Source: Rhizophagus prolifer (taxonomy: Eukaryota; Glomeromycota; Glomeromycetes; Glomerales; Glomeraceae). From it: a DNA stretch of 64,000 nt. A model generated the notes under the pieces. It searched no databases. It was not told the origin of the DNA and saw nothing but the letters and a program-made list of their open reading frames with translations. The position numbers and the translations under genes were made by a program. Position 1 is the first letter of the stretch. Every line of letters begins with the position of its first letter. Shown in pieces: positions 18,644 through 28,095 of this stretch. The stretch lies in NCBI GenBank assembly GCA_019425655.1, contig NQWY01033760.1, positions 62,001 through 126,000 of the forward strand, given 5' to 3'.

Positions 18644-18859
18644 TTACCAGCTAGTACCATCTTTTACCGGTGGATCCGGATCAACTGGTCTTTGAGCTTT
18701 TGCAGCCACAGTATCAGATGTAACACCACCTTTATTAAAAGTCAACTTTTCCTGGGAAGTTGGATTAACATCTAAATCAGAAGTTACATCATCTTGTCTA
18801 CAAGAAACAAAGTTTAGAGATACAAGAGCAATTGCTAAGATTGAAATGAATTTTTTCAT
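18644..18859 (-). CDS. Small lipoprotein of unknown function
   Basis: 71 residues. MKKFISILAIALVSLNFVSC is a lipoprotein signal with the acylated Cys at residue 20. The mature peptide (RQDDVTSDLDVNPTSQEKL ... RPVDPDPPVKDGTSW) is polar, proline-rich and unlikely to fold alone. It is divergently placed from the TPR-AraC regulator gene 283 bp away. I do not recognise the family; the clear lipobox and a downstream hairpin argue that it is real. Confidence 0.75.
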   Translation of the reverse strand: MKKFISILAIALVSLNFVSCRQDDVTSDLDVNPTSQEKLTFNKGGVTSDTVAAKAQRPVDPDPPVKDGTSW

Positions 18860-19102
18860 ATAGAGTGATAATTTTTTATAAATTTTTTGAAAAACTTTCT
18901 GTTCGTTTTCTGTGACGAAATTATATTCTAATTTTGACCCATGAAAGCATTTATGGTCTTGATTTTGAAATCAAGACGTCCTAATTCAGAAATTGAGACA
19001 AATATAAAAATTTGAAAATCAATGTATTAAAGTTAAAAATATCATTTTCTAACTCATAATCTTTTTTTATAAAATATTTCTCAATAATATTTAGGATTTC
19101 CG

Positions 19103-19110
19103 TATTTTTG
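19103..19110 (+). promoter_or_regulatory. Possible -7 box (TATTTTTG) for the TPR-AraC regulator
   Basis: TATTTTTG matches TAnnTTTG 33 bp before the ATG at 19143. I could not place a -33 element. Confidence 0.35.
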
Positions 19111-19142
19111 TGGACACAAATGATGAAGTTTAAAAATTTGAA

Positions 19143-20897
19143 ATGAAAAATTTTTTCTTTATCATATTGATCCTTTCCGGCGGATTTGTTTTTTCAAAAG
19201 ACAAAGGCCCAATGAGCTATGAAAATTACAGGAAAGGATATGAAAACTATTCCGAGAATGACACCCGTGCATTTTCTTACATAAATCCTTACATAAAAAA
19301 AGCAAAAACCGAAAAAAAATACCCTGAGCTATTCCAGGCATATCGCGACGCGGTTTTTTATTCAAAGTCATGGGATAAAAAATTAATTTATGCTGACAGC
19401 TGTCTGGATGCTGCTTATAAATCATCTAGCGATGACAGAATTTCTACTGCTTATGTCCTGAAAGGCAGTATCTATTATGCAAAAATGAAAAAATACAAGC
19501 CTGCTTTGGATGAATATCTAATGGCTTATAAATATTCTAAAAATACAGGTGATAACTATCTTAAAAATAAGGTTTCCTATCACTTAGGCGTTGTAAAAAA
19601 TTATTTAGGATATAATGAGGAGGCTTTGGAGCTATTCAAAGAATGTGTTGCCTATTTTGAGACGGAATCCAATAATACAAAATCTCATAAGTTCCAGATT
19701 TTCAACAATACAAAAGGTTATCTTAACAGTCTTCATCAGATGATTATCTGTTACAGAAACCTGAAAAATTTTGCAAAAGTAGACTCTCTTACCAATATCG
19801 GACTACTCAAGACCTTTAATGAGCCGGATTTTTCCCAGGAAAGAGGTTATTTTTTGAAAGCTAAAGGATTATCAGAATATTCTAATAATAAATATGATTC
19901 TGCTATTGATTACCTAACACAATCTTTGGATCTTATAAAAGAAGATTTCGCCTGGAAATCAGTGGATTACTTTTATATTGGAAAAAGTTACCTGGCTCTC
20001 AAGAATGAAAACTTAGCCATATCTAATTTCAAAAAAATTGATTCCATTTTTTCTAAGCAAGATTTTATTCTTCCGGAGCTTAGGGAAAATTACGAGATTC
20101 TCATCAATCATTACAAAGGAAAGAATGATGCTAAGCAGCAATTATTTTACACAACCCAATTATTAAAAGCTGACAGCATTATTTCCCGGGATTTTGCTTA
20201 TCTATCGCCTAAAGTCCACAGAGAATATGATACAAATGCTTTATTGGAAGAAAAAGGAAAATTAGAAAAGGCTAATATATGGAGCAGTGTTTTTATAACT
20301 TTTCTGGCCTTTTTAGCCGCATTCCTGATTTTTACTTTATATAAAAAATTCAAAAAAGAAAAGGATATTCTCCAAAAATATTTTTTGCTGCAGGAAAAAT
20401 TACAAAATCATAATTATACCCGTCCTGAAAATATTGTTCCAACAGTCAGTTCCGTAAATCACGATGACAAAAAAACTCATATTGCGGAAACAATAAAAGA
20501 AGAATTATTATATAAACTCAAAATATTTGAGGAGAAAAAACAGTTCACACAGAAAGGTCTTACTATTCAGAAGCTTGCGATTCAACTAGATACCAATTCA
20601 AACTATCTTTCTCATGTCATCAATGAGCACAAAGGAATGAATTTCAACAAATATCTGGGCGACTTGAGAATCAGACACATAACCAAATTATTATTCGAAA
20701 AGAATGTTTATCTCAATTATACGATTGATACGTTGGCAAAAGAATGTGGTATAGCTTCCAGACAGAACTTCTCTGATCTCTTCTTTGAAATCAATGGAAT
20801 CAGGCCTACAGATTTTATCAGAAACAGAAAAAAGGAGCTTGACAACTCTAATTATCAAGCTATGGGAAATATACCTGGTCTGATATCGGAGAATTAA
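19143..20897 (+). CDS. Membrane-anchored TPR protein with C-terminal AraC-type HTH
   Basis: 584 residues. The signal peptide is MKNFFFIILILSGGFVFSK. Helical repeats follow between roughly residues 70 and 340; segments such as AYVLKGSIYYAKMKKYKPAL, NEEALELFKECVAYF and YFYIGKSYLALKNENLAIS read as TPRs. A membrane helix (SVFITFLAFLAAFLIFTLY, about 380-400) precedes a cytoplasmic C-terminal AraC HTH (LTIQKLAIQLDTNSNYLSHV ... IDTLAKECGIASRQNFSDLF). This is the common Flavobacteriia design in which a periplasmic TPR sensor is joined to a DNA-binding domain. Target genes and ligand are unknown; the divergent small lipoprotein gene is the nearest candidate. Confidence 0.9.
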   Translation: MKNFFFIILILSGGFVFSKDKGPMSYENYRKGYENYSENDTRAFSYINPYIKKAKTEKKYPELFQAYRDAVFYSKSWDKKLIYADSCLDAAYKSSSDDRISTAYVLKGSIYYAKMKKYKPALDEYLMAYKYSKNTGDNYLKNKVSYHLGVVKNYLGYNEEALELFKECVAYFETESNNTKSHKFQIFNNTKGYLNSLHQMIICYRNLKNFAKVDSLTNIGLLKTFNEPDFSQERGYFLKAKGLSEYSNNKYDSAIDYLTQSLDLIKEDFAWKSVDYFYIGKSYLALKNENLAISNFKKIDSIFSKQDFILPELRENYEILINHYKGKNDAKQQLFYTTQLLKADSIISRDFAYLSPKVHREYDTNALLEEKGKLEKANIWSSVFITFLAFLAAFLIFTLYKKFKKEKDILQKYFLLQEKLQNHNYTRPENIVPTVSSVNHDDKKTHIAETIKEELLYKLKIFEEKKQFTQKGLTIQKLAIQLDTNSNYLSHVINEHKGMNFNKYLGDLRIRHITKLLFEKNVYLNYTIDTLAKECGIASRQNFSDLFFEINGIRPTDFIRNRKKELDNSNYQAMGNIPGLISEN

Positions 20898-20903
20898 TAG
20901 TAT

Positions 20904-22253
20904 CTAATTTAAAAATTCTTCGATTTTTAATGTTTGCTGTTCTCCGGTTTGCAAATTCTTTACGGTAACTGATTGACTTTTGATTTCTTCTCCTCCAAGA
21001 AAAACAAGATTTTCTATGCCTTTTTTCTCTGCGTAAGTAAATTGTTTTTTCAGTTTGGAAGCTTCGGGATATAACTCTGCGGAAATATTGTTTGCTCTTA
21101 ATTCCGAAATCAGTTTCAAAGCTTCGATGGATTCGGCTTCTCCGTAGTTGGCGAAAAGGTATTTGACATTGTTCTCAGAGTCCTCAGGGAAAACGCCTAA
21201 TTCTTCCATTACGAGATAAATCCTGTCCAAACCAAAAGAAATCCCAATTCCCGGAATATCTTTTACGCCGAAAACTTCCGTCAGATTGTCATAACGACCG
21301 CCACCACCTATAGAACCCATTACGACTTCATCGGCCTTAACCTCAAAAATAGCGCCTGTATAATAATCCAAACCTCTGGCTAAAGTAATATCAAAAACAA
21401 GATTCTGAGAATCGATGCCGAGATTCAAAGCATTGGTAATAACAAATTCTAATTCTTCAACGCCTTTCAGTCCAATTTCGTTTCCGACAAATTTTTCTTT
21501 CAGATTAAGTAGGTTTTCCAAAGCATCATTAGTTTGGCTGAAGAGGAAATCCAGTTTAGAAATTGCTTCTTCAGAAATTCCTTTTTCCTGCATTTCTTTT
21601 ACAACGCCCTCTTTTCCAATTTTATCAAGCTTGTCCAAAGCAACTGTAAAATCAATTAACTTGTCCGCAATTCCTGCATAATCTGCTAATCCGGAAAGAA
21701 TTTTTCTATTATTGATGTGAATCGAAACGGATAATTTCAAATCCTGGAATGATTTAAAATACAACTGTAACAATTCCACTTCCTGCCAAAGACTGGTACT
21801 TCCTACAACATCCGCATCACATTGGTAAAACTCTCGAAATCTTCCTTTCTGAGGTCTGTCAGCTCTCCAAACCGGCTGAATCTGATAACGTTTGAAAGGA
21901 AAAGCCAATTGTCCGTGATTCATAGCTACAAAACGAGCGAATGGAACCGTTAAGTCGTAACGAAGTGCCTTTTCGGAAATCTGGGAAATCAGTTTTTGAA
22001 AATTTTTATTCGTCCAGTCATCATCATTGGTTTTCGAAGCATAATCACCGGAATTTAAGATTTTAAAAATCAATCGATCACCTTCCTCGCCATATTTTCC
22101 GGTTAATGTTGAAAGATTTTCGAAACTTGGCGTTTCCAAAGGCTGGAATCCAAATAATTCAAAATTCTTCTGTAATGTATTGATGATATATTTTCGTCTG
22201 GAAACTTCTTTCGCAGTAAAATCTCTGGTTCCTTTTGCTAAGCTCGGCTTCAT
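20904..22253 (-). CDS. hisS: Histidyl-tRNA synthetase
   Basis: 449-residue class II aminoacyl-tRNA synthetase. It starts [20 protein letters not shown]. Motif 2 is [20 protein letters not shown]. The HisRS-specific motif [15 protein letters not shown] and [17 protein letters not shown] are present. Motif 3 is [16 protein letters not shown]. The anticodon-binding domain covers the C-terminal 95 residues ([20 protein letters not shown] ... [19 protein letters not shown]). It is convergent with the TPR regulator, with only 6 bp between the stops. Confidence 0.97.
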   Translation of the reverse strand: MKPSLAKGTRDFTAKEVSRRKYIINTLQKNFELFGFQPLETPSFENLSTLTGKYGEEGDRLIFKILNSGDYASKTNDDDWTNKNFQKLISQISEKALRYDLTVPFARFVAMNHGQLAFPFKRYQIQPVWRADRPQKGRFREFYQCDADVVGSTSLWQEVELLQLYFKSFQDLKLSVSIHINNRKILSGLADYAGIADKLIDFTVALDKLDKIGKEGVVKEMQEKGISEEAISKLDFLFSQTNDALENLLNLKEKFVGNEIGLKGVEELEFVITNALNLGIDSQNLVFDITLARGLDYYTGAIFEVKADEVVMGSIGGGGRYDNLTEVFGVKDIPGIGISFGLDRIYLVMEELGVFPEDSENNVKYLFANYGEAESIEALKLISELRANNISAELYPEASKLKKQFTYAEKKGIENLVFLGGEEIKSQSVTVKNLQTGEQQTLKIEEFLN

Positions 22254-22411
22254 TATATAAAATAAATGATGATTGATAAATGTTAAATCGACTGCAAAAA
22301 TAAGAATAATCGGACAAAGGTTTCTAAAATCAGAAATAACTTATAGGAAAAATTCGGGCATTTTCATATTTTTAAGAATTATTTTGAACTTAAAAAACAC
22401 AACAATAATTG

Positions 22412-23992
22412 ATGCATACACTTTTACCTTTTTTGCTTGCTATGGTTGCGGCCATTGTGTTGCTTACCATTTTGGCCAATAAACTGAGAATCGCCTACCC
22501 TATTTTGCTGGTGGTTGCCGGATTGTTAATCAGTTTTGTTCCCGGTTTGCCAATGGTGAGAGTAGACCCGGACCTCATCTTTTTCATTTTTTTACCACCA
22601 TTATTGTTCGAAGCGGCTTGGAGTATTTCTTTCAAAGAAATGAAAAAATGGTGGCGAATCATCGGCAGTTTCGCATTTTTGGTCGTTTTTTTTACGGCAT
22701 TGTCAGTGGCTATTTTCGCCAATCATTTTATTCCCGGTTTCACCATCGGATTGGGATTTCTTTTGGGCGGAATTGTCTCGCCTCCTGATGCTGTTAGTAC
22801 GGGTGCTATTACCAAATTCGTCAAAATTCCAAAATCTACCTCCGCAATTCTTGAGGGCGAAAGTCTCCTGAACGATGCTTCTTCATTAATTATTTTCCGA
22901 TTTGCACTGATTGCTGTCGGAACAGGACAATTTATCTGGCAGGAAGCAGCTACCAGTTTTGTATGGATGGTCATCGGCGGTGCTGGAATCGGATTGGTTT
23001 TGGGTTGGTTATTCGTTCAGATTCACAAATTACTGGATACAGAACCTGCTTCTGATGTCGCATTGACATTGATTGAACCTTATTTTATGTATCTCGCTGC
23101 AGAATTATTGCACAGTTCCGGCGTTTTGGCAGTAGTTGCCGGCGGATTGTATATGTCCTCCAAACGTTTGATTTTTCTTAACAGTGCCAGCCGAATCAAA
23201 GGTTACAGCGTTTGGGAAAGTTTTGTTTTCATTCTCAACGGCATCGTGTTTTTGCTGATAGGATTGGAACTTCCGGAGATTGTAGACGGCATCCGTTCGG
23301 AAGGGGTTCAGGTAAGAACGGCAGTTGGTTATAGCATTTTGGTGACAGCTGTTTTGATTTTGGCCAGAATTATCAGTGCTTATGCGGCTTTGGTGGCGAC
23401 GATTATTTTCCGTCCCAGTGTCATTCCTAACGCTTCATCCAGACGCAGACGTTATCTGATGCCATTACTTCTCGGTTGGACAGGAATGCGTGGTGTGGTT
23501 TCACTAGCTGCTGCTTTGGCTATTCCGGTGACTTTAAATGGTGAGGCATTTCCGCACAGAAATTTGATTTTATTCATCACATTTATTGTCATTTTATTGA
23601 CTTTGGTAATTCAGGGGCTTACTTTGCCTGTACTAATTCAAAGAACAGGTTTATTTGGAGGAATTTACAATGAAGATGACGAATTGGAAACCAGGCGAAA
23701 AATCAAGCACGGATTGCGACACCATATTTATGACAAATTGAAATTTAAGTATGACAACGGTTTGAATGGAAATCCAGGATTTGAAAGGATTATGAAACAC
23801 TGGGAAGAAAAAATCAATGCGAATGACGACAGCTGGATGAGCAATGAATCGAAAGAAATATTTTACGAACTTCTTGAAAACCAAAGAGAATATCTGACAG
23901 AACTGAATCAAGATCCGAAAATTGATGAGGAAATCATACGTCAGCAATTGTACCAGATTGATTTGGAAGAGGAACGAATTAAGAGCATCTAA
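22412..23992 (+). CDS. Na+/H+ antiporter (CPA1/NhaP type)
   Basis: 526 residues with about 12 membrane helices and a 120-residue charged cytoplasmic tail. The start is ATG 22412 (MHTLLPFLLAMVAAIVLL). CPA1 signatures are the first-helix LLVVAGLLISFVPGLP, then FLPPLLFEAAW, the core GGIVSPPDAVSTGAITKF, and ILEGESLLNDASSLIIFRFA. MPLLLGWTGMRGVVSLAAAL carries the conserved late-helix Arg. It exchanges cytoplasmic Na+ (or K+) for protons. The tail (NEDDELETRRKIKHGLRHHI ...) is probably regulatory. Confidence 0.93.
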   Translation: MHTLLPFLLAMVAAIVLLTILANKLRIAYPILLVVAGLLISFVPGLPMVRVDPDLIFFIFLPPLLFEAAWSISFKEMKKWWRIIGSFAFLVVFFTALSVAIFANHFIPGFTIGLGFLLGGIVSPPDAVSTGAITKFVKIPKSTSAILEGESLLNDASSLIIFRFALIAVGTGQFIWQEAATSFVWMVIGGAGIGLVLGWLFVQIHKLLDTEPASDVALTLIEPYFMYLAAELLHSSGVLAVVAGGLYMSSKRLIFLNSASRIKGYSVWESFVFILNGIVFLLIGLELPEIVDGIRSEGVQVRTAVGYSILVTAVLILARIISAYAALVATIIFRPSVIPNASSRRRRYLMPLLLGWTGMRGVVSLAAALAIPVTLNGEAFPHRNLILFITFIVILLTLVIQGLTLPVLIQRTGLFGGIYNEDDELETRRKIKHGLRHHIYDKLKFKYDNGLNGNPGFERIMKHWEEKINANDDSWMSNESKEIFYELLENQREYLTELNQDPKIDEEIIRQQLYQIDLEEERIKSI

Positions 23993-24002
23993 AAAATATA
24001 AT

Positions 24003-24458
24003 ATGAAAATCATTCAAATTCTGATAACAGCATTATTTGTTTCTGTAATTACAATTGCCTGTAACAATTGTGATTCGAAGGACAATTCGACTAATGAACA
24101 ATTCGTAAAGAAATATTTCCAATTGTTCAACCAGCATCAATGGAAAGCGCTTTCCGAGCTTTATGTGGAAAACGCAGAATTCAAAGATCCAAGTTTCGGA
24201 ACCAGAATTGTAAAGCAAAGCCGACAGGAATTCGTCAGGAAATATTCGGAACTCAACCAAATGTTTCCAGATTTGAAGGACGAAATCAAAACAATTTATG
24301 TATCTGGCAATAACAACGTCATCGTTGAATTTGTTTCGACAGGAACTGCGCCGGATAATACTAGATTTGAATTGCCGATTTGTACAATTTTCACCATTGA
24401 GAATGGAAAAATCACCAAAGATTTTACTTATTACGATAATTTTGACGAGACGAAATAA
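24003..24458 (+). CDS. NTF2/SnoaL-like lipoprotein
   Basis: 151 residues starting at ATG 24003. MKIIQILITALFVSVITIAC is a lipoprotein signal. The mature domain (NEQFVKKYFQLFNQHQWKAL ... YVENAEFKDPSF ... VSTGTAPDNTRFELPICTIF ... GKITKDFTYYDNF) has the alternating helix and strand pattern of the SnoaL/NTF2 cone fold, often a small-molecule binding pocket. No catalytic residues are evident. Its stop overlaps the alkB start by one base, so the two are translationally coupled. It follows the antiporter gene by 10 bp. Confidence 0.8.
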   Translation: MKIIQILITALFVSVITIACNNCDSKDNSTNEQFVKKYFQLFNQHQWKALSELYVENAEFKDPSFGTRIVKQSRQEFVRKYSELNQMFPDLKDEIKTIYVSGNNNVIVEFVSTGTAPDNTRFELPICTIFTIENGKITKDFTYYDNFDETK

Positions 24459-25072
24459 TGAGCCTTTTTGACGACCAATTCGACATCATAGAAAACATTC
24501 TGCCCTACGATGGAACAACTTCTTACTATGGAAAAATATTTTCTGAGGAAGAAGCGAACAACTATTTCAACAAATTAATGACCGAAGTTGAATGGAAAAG
24601 TGATGAAGCAGTCATCTTCGGAAAATTGATTGAAACCAAAAGAAAAGTGGCTTGGTACGGTAATGAGGAATTCAGTTATACTTATTCCGGAAGAACAAAA
24701 ACAGCGTTGCCCTGGAACAAAACTCTTCTTGAAATTAAAGAAAAAATTGAAAACGTAAGTGGCGAAACTTTTAATTCCTGTTTACTGAATCTCTATCACG
24801 ACGGATCCGAAGGAATGGCTTATCACAGTGACGGCGAAAAGGATTTGAAAGATAATGGCGCAATTAGTTCGGTGAGTTTTGGTGCAGAGCGAAAATTCAA
24901 TTTTAAACATAAAACTACGAAGGAATTGATTTCTCTTATTTTGGAACACGGCAGTCTACTAATGATGAAAGATACGACTCAGAAATTTTGGCTCCACAGA
25001 TTACCTACAACAACAAGAGTCATCAAACCAAGAATCAGCCTGACTTTCCGGACAATTGATAAGTCTAAATAA
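24458..25072 (+). CDS. alkB: AlkB-family 2-oxoglutarate/Fe(II) dioxygenase
   Basis: 204 residues, ALKBH2/3-like. The iron site is HxD in EGMAYHSDGE plus the distal His in KFWLHRLPTT. The 2-oxoglutarate Arg lies in KPRISLTFR. Substrate-side markers are YSGRTKTALPWN and FNSCLLNLYHDG. The family reverses N-alkylated bases in DNA or RNA by oxidative demethylation. It is translationally coupled to the upstream lipoprotein gene, and its end overlaps the convergent MFS gene by 8 bp. Confidence 0.92.
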   Translation: MSLFDDQFDIIENILPYDGTTSYYGKIFSEEEANNYFNKLMTEVEWKSDEAVIFGKLIETKRKVAWYGNEEFSYTYSGRTKTALPWNKTLLEIKEKIENVSGETFNSCLLNLYHDGSEGMAYHSDGEKDLKDNGAISSVSFGAERKFNFKHKTTKELISLILEHGSLLMMKDTTQKFWLHRLPTTTRVIKPRISLTFRTIDKSK

Positions 25073-26216
25073 CCGGCTTATATTTTTTGATAAATGCGAT
25101 ACAAAGCAACAACCCGATTCCTGCTAAACCAGCTCCAACCAATGAAGGATAATTATATGACAAACCGAATTCCAAAGGTAAACCACCAAAGAAAGCACCT
25201 AGTGAATTTCCCACATTGAACGCCGCCTGCATAAAAGCCGCCGCCATCATTTCCGAGTTTTTGGCAGAACGCAGCATAATAATATTAACCGGTGTTCCCA
25301 CAGCCATAGATAAAGCACCACAGACAAAAGTCAGAACCAATGAAACCGACTGGTTTTCTGAAAAGAAGAAAACACCAATCAGAGCCAGAATCATCGCACT
25401 AAGCAAAATTGCCGCAGCTAAAGCCGGTCGCATTTTGTCAGCCATAATGCCGCCAAGAAAATTCCCGACTACCATTCCGGCGCCGGCTAAAACCATAATG
25501 TAAGCGATAAAATCAGTTTCGAACCTGGAAACATTGGTCATCAAAGGTGTGATATAGCTGAACCACGCAAACAAACCTCCAAACCCGATTCCGGTAATTG
25601 CGATGATGTGCCAGGCTTTTGCAGATTTGAAAAACTCCAGCTCATCTCTGAGTGTTGTTGTACGCAGGCTATCCATATAAGGCAAAAGGAATTTTAAACT
25701 AATCAACGTTAAAAGTCCTAAAACAGAAACAACGCCGAATGCATAACGCCAGCTTAGCTGATGCCCCAACCAGGTTACAAACGGAACCATTGCCAGGTTG
25801 GCCAATGTTAATCCGGTGAACATCATGGCGATGCTTTGCGCTTGTTTGCCGGGTTTTGCCAATCTTGTTGCCACCACAGTTCCGACTCCGAAAAAAGCCC
25901 CGTGTGGAAGCCCTGAGAAGAATCTCACAACCATCATGGTATAATAATCATTGACCAGTGCGGACAATGCGTTGAAAATCACAAATGCAATCATCAGGAA
26001 TGCCAGAATTTTCTTCGGTGGAAATTTGGCCGCATAAGCAATTAAAACGGGAGCCCCGACGACAACGCCGAATGCATAAGACGAAATCAAATGTCCGGCC
26101 TGTGGGATTGATATGTTCAGGGATTTTGCAACGTCCGGCAATAGGCCCATAATCACAAACTCTGTAGTTCCAATTCCTAATGCGCCCAAAGCCAACGGAA
26201 ATATTCTTTTATCCAT
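25065..26216 (-). CDS. MFS transporter (AraJ/YdhP-like, DHA1 type)
   Basis: 383 residues and 12 predicted helices. It starts MDKRIFPLALGALGIGTTEF, with the family TEFVIMGLLPDVAKSLN signature and GLPHGAFFGVGTVVA in helices 4-5. FNVGNSLGAFFGGLPLEFG lies near the end. These are the marks of the AraJ/YdhP drug- or sugar-efflux branch. The substrate is unknown. The 3' end overlaps alkB on the opposite strand. Confidence 0.92.
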   Translation of the reverse strand: MDKRIFPLALGALGIGTTEFVIMGLLPDVAKSLNISIPQAGHLISSYAFGVVVGAPVLIAYAAKFPPKKILAFLMIAFVIFNALSALVNDYYTMMVVRFFSGLPHGAFFGVGTVVATRLAKPGKQAQSIAMMFTGLTLANLAMVPFVTWLGHQLSWRYAFGVVSVLGLLTLISLKFLLPYMDSLRTTTLRDELEFFKSAKAWHIIAITGIGFGGLFAWFSYITPLMTNVSRFETDFIAYIMVLAGAGMVVGNFLGGIMADKMRPALAAAILLSAMILALIGVFFFSENQSVSLVLTFVCGALSMAVGTPVNIIMLRSAKNSEMMAAAFMQAAFNVGNSLGAFFGGLPLEFGLSYNYPSLVGAGLAGIGLLLCIAFIKKYKPVI

Positions 26217-26540
26217 TTTGCAAAAGTCTTGTTTTTACCAATCATTTTCAAGTTTTTGAGATATAAAATCTATAATGATAAGATTGATTTAAACAATAGT
26301 TTAAATTCCGTTAATAAACAAGAATTTTTTACCAAAGAATTGTAACCTAATTTTATTAGAGCACTTTACTTAGAATTTGAGACTGTGCATACAAGAAGTT
26401 AAAAACGTGAAACTTTCTGCGAGCCATTAAAACTAAGAAGGGAAATAGCAGTATCAAAATAAAGAAAGATTAATGTTATTGTTGGTTAAATTTGATTTCC
26501 ATTAGCTTTTTTCTGTTATTTTTGTATTAGTAAAACCAAA
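26217..26540. other. Intergenic stretch, 324 bp, no gene seen
   Basis: AT-rich. Apart from the likely yidD promoter near its right end, I see no RNA gene, repeat or convincing small coding frame. Confidence 0.6.
26491..26524 (+). promoter_or_regulatory. Likely yidD-lgt promoter
   Basis: TTTG at 26491-26494 and TATTTTTG at 26517-26524 match the Bacteroidota -33 and -7 elements with a 22-bp spacer, 16 bp upstream of the yidD ATG. Confidence 0.55.
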
Positions 26541-26777
26541 ATGTTAAACAGGATTCTCACTTTTCCATTTGTGATAATGATAAAATTTTATCAGTATTGT
26601 ATCTCGCCTTGGCTAGGGAAAAACTGCAGATACGACCCAACCTGTTCACATTATACTTTGGAAGCGCTGAAAGTTCATGGACTTTTCAAAGGAAGCTGGC
26701 TTGCAATCAAAAGAATCAGTAGCTGTCACCCTTGGGGTGGTGAAGGTTATGATCCGGTTCCGCCAAAACAACATTAA
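26541..26777 (+). CDS. yidD: Membrane protein insertion efficiency factor YidD
   Basis: 78 residues. The YidD core is intact: [20 protein letters not shown], then [18 protein letters not shown] and [20 protein letters not shown]. The conserved cysteines and the PTCS and HPWG motifs are all present. YidD is a small peripheral inner-membrane protein that helps YidC insert membrane proteins. It lies 12 bp upstream of lgt and is probably co-transcribed. Confidence 0.96.
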   Translation: MLNRILTFPFVIMIKFYQYCISPWLGKNCRYDPTCSHYTLEALKVHGLFKGSWLAIKRISSCHPWGGEGYDPVPPKQH

Positions 26778-26789
26778 AATAATCAATCA

Positions 26790-28061
26790 ATGAACAATAT
26801 TTTTCTTAGATTTTATCTAATCCTTTTTGCAGTAATTTTCCAGTTATTTTCTTCTCAAACCTCTTCCATTGGTCTTTCCGATGGAACTCTTAAAATCAAT
26901 AACCAAGAAGATCTGGCTGTAAAAATTTTTGCAACTCAAAGCAGCAATGAGCTTTATCAACAAGCTTCTAAAAACATTCCGAATGAATTGATTATACTGA
27001 ATGAAGATAATGTCAAGGCGGAATCTGCAGAACATTTGGCGAGTATTCAGAATATTTTAGAAACATTCAAGACTAACAAATTCCAGTTTCTGGATAAAAA
27101 TTTCAAGCCGGTAGAATCTGTTTTTGAACAGAAAAACATTGAGAATTTTAAATATCTTCTGAAATCTGATAAGATTCTGAAATCGACCGACAATACTGAA
27201 CTGGAAACCCAATTCAAAATCTGGGATCCAATGAAAGGAATTCCTCTTGGTCCTGTAATGCTGCATTTCTATAGCCTGATGTTCATTTTTGCATTTGGGC
27301 TTGGTTATATAATCATGGCAAAAATTTTTAAGATTGATGGTGTTGATGAAAAATTCCTGGAGCCTCTTTTCACCTGGACTTTAATAGGAACTATACTTGG
27401 TGCAAGATTGGGACATGTTATTTTCTATCAGCCGGAATTGTTTAAAGAAGATTTTTTCAGTGTTTTCTTGCCTATCAGTACCAAAGGTGGTTTGCATTTT
27501 ACAGGATTTTCCGGTCTGGCTAGTCACGGTGCAACGATTGCTTTGATTTTTACCACTTTATATTACAGTTTTAAAATTATTAAGAAAAATCCGTTTTGGG
27601 TCTATGACAGAATCGGAATTGTAGTGGCTTTAGGTGGTGCTTTTGTGAGAATGGGAAATTTTTTCAATTCGGAAATCATCGGAAAGCCGGTTGACCCAAG
27701 TTCACCATTCGCAATTCTTTTTCCACAACAAAGTTCTGAATATGGTGTAACGATTCCGCGCTATCCAAGCCAATTATTTGAAGCCGTTGGCTATTTCTGT
27801 TTGTTTGTACTATTATGGTTTCTTTATCGTAAGACCGACAAAAAGTATCAGCAAGGCTGGTTATTTGGATTGTTTTTTATCATTCTTTGGGCGGTAAGAT
27901 TCTTTGTAGAATTCCTGAAAGAACCGCAGGGTGATGAATTCATCCAATTTGCCGGACTGAATACAGGTCAGGTTTTGAGCATACCGTTTATGATTGCAGG
28001 ATTCCTGATTATGATTTATTCTAAGAAATTCAAACTTCCGAAAGAGGAAGCCGCTGCATAA
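26790..28061 (+). CDS. lgt: Prolipoprotein diacylglyceryl transferase with N-terminal periplasmic extension
   Basis: Lgt transfers diacylglycerol from phosphatidylglycerol to the lipobox cysteine, the first step of lipoprotein maturation. The core (about residue 146 onward, 277 residues, the normal Lgt length) has LGARLGHVIFY, GFSGLASHGATIALIF, and the family signature GGAFVRMGNFFNSEIIGKP with its essential Arg and Asn. YPSQLFEAVGYF and VRFFVEFLKEPQ follow. In front lies an extra segment of about 145 residues with its own signal-like helix (NIFLRFYLILFAVIFQLFSS) and a soluble domain (DLAVKIFATQSSNELYQQAS ...) not found in E. coli Lgt. Confidence 0.93.
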   Translation: MNNIFLRFYLILFAVIFQLFSSQTSSIGLSDGTLKINNQEDLAVKIFATQSSNELYQQASKNIPNELIILNEDNVKAESAEHLASIQNILETFKTNKFQFLDKNFKPVESVFEQKNIENFKYLLKSDKILKSTDNTELETQFKIWDPMKGIPLGPVMLHFYSLMFIFAFGLGYIIMAKIFKIDGVDEKFLEPLFTWTLIGTILGARLGHVIFYQPELFKEDFFSVFLPISTKGGLHFTGFSGLASHGATIALIFTTLYYSFKIIKKNPFWVYDRIGIVVALGGAFVRMGNFFNSEIIGKPVDPSSPFAILFPQQSSEYGVTIPRYPSQLFEAVGYFCLFVLLWFLYRKTDKKYQQGWLFGLFFIILWAVRFFVEFLKEPQGDEFIQFAGLNTGQVLSIPFMIAGFLIMIYSKKFKLPKEEAAA

Positions 28062-28065
28062 AATC

Positions 28066-28092
28066 AAACTCCCGATTAAATCGGGAGTTTTT
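28066..28092. terminator. Bidirectional terminator between lgt and aldolase genes
   Basis: A 10-bp stem, AAACTCCCGA (28066-28075) with TCGGGAGTTT (28081-28090), followed by T residues. Confidence 0.88.
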
Positions 28093-28095
28093 TGT

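Noticed and set aside
22061-22080. AATCGAT-like match inside hisS
   Set aside because: It lies within coding sequence and matches only part of the LacI-type palindrome.
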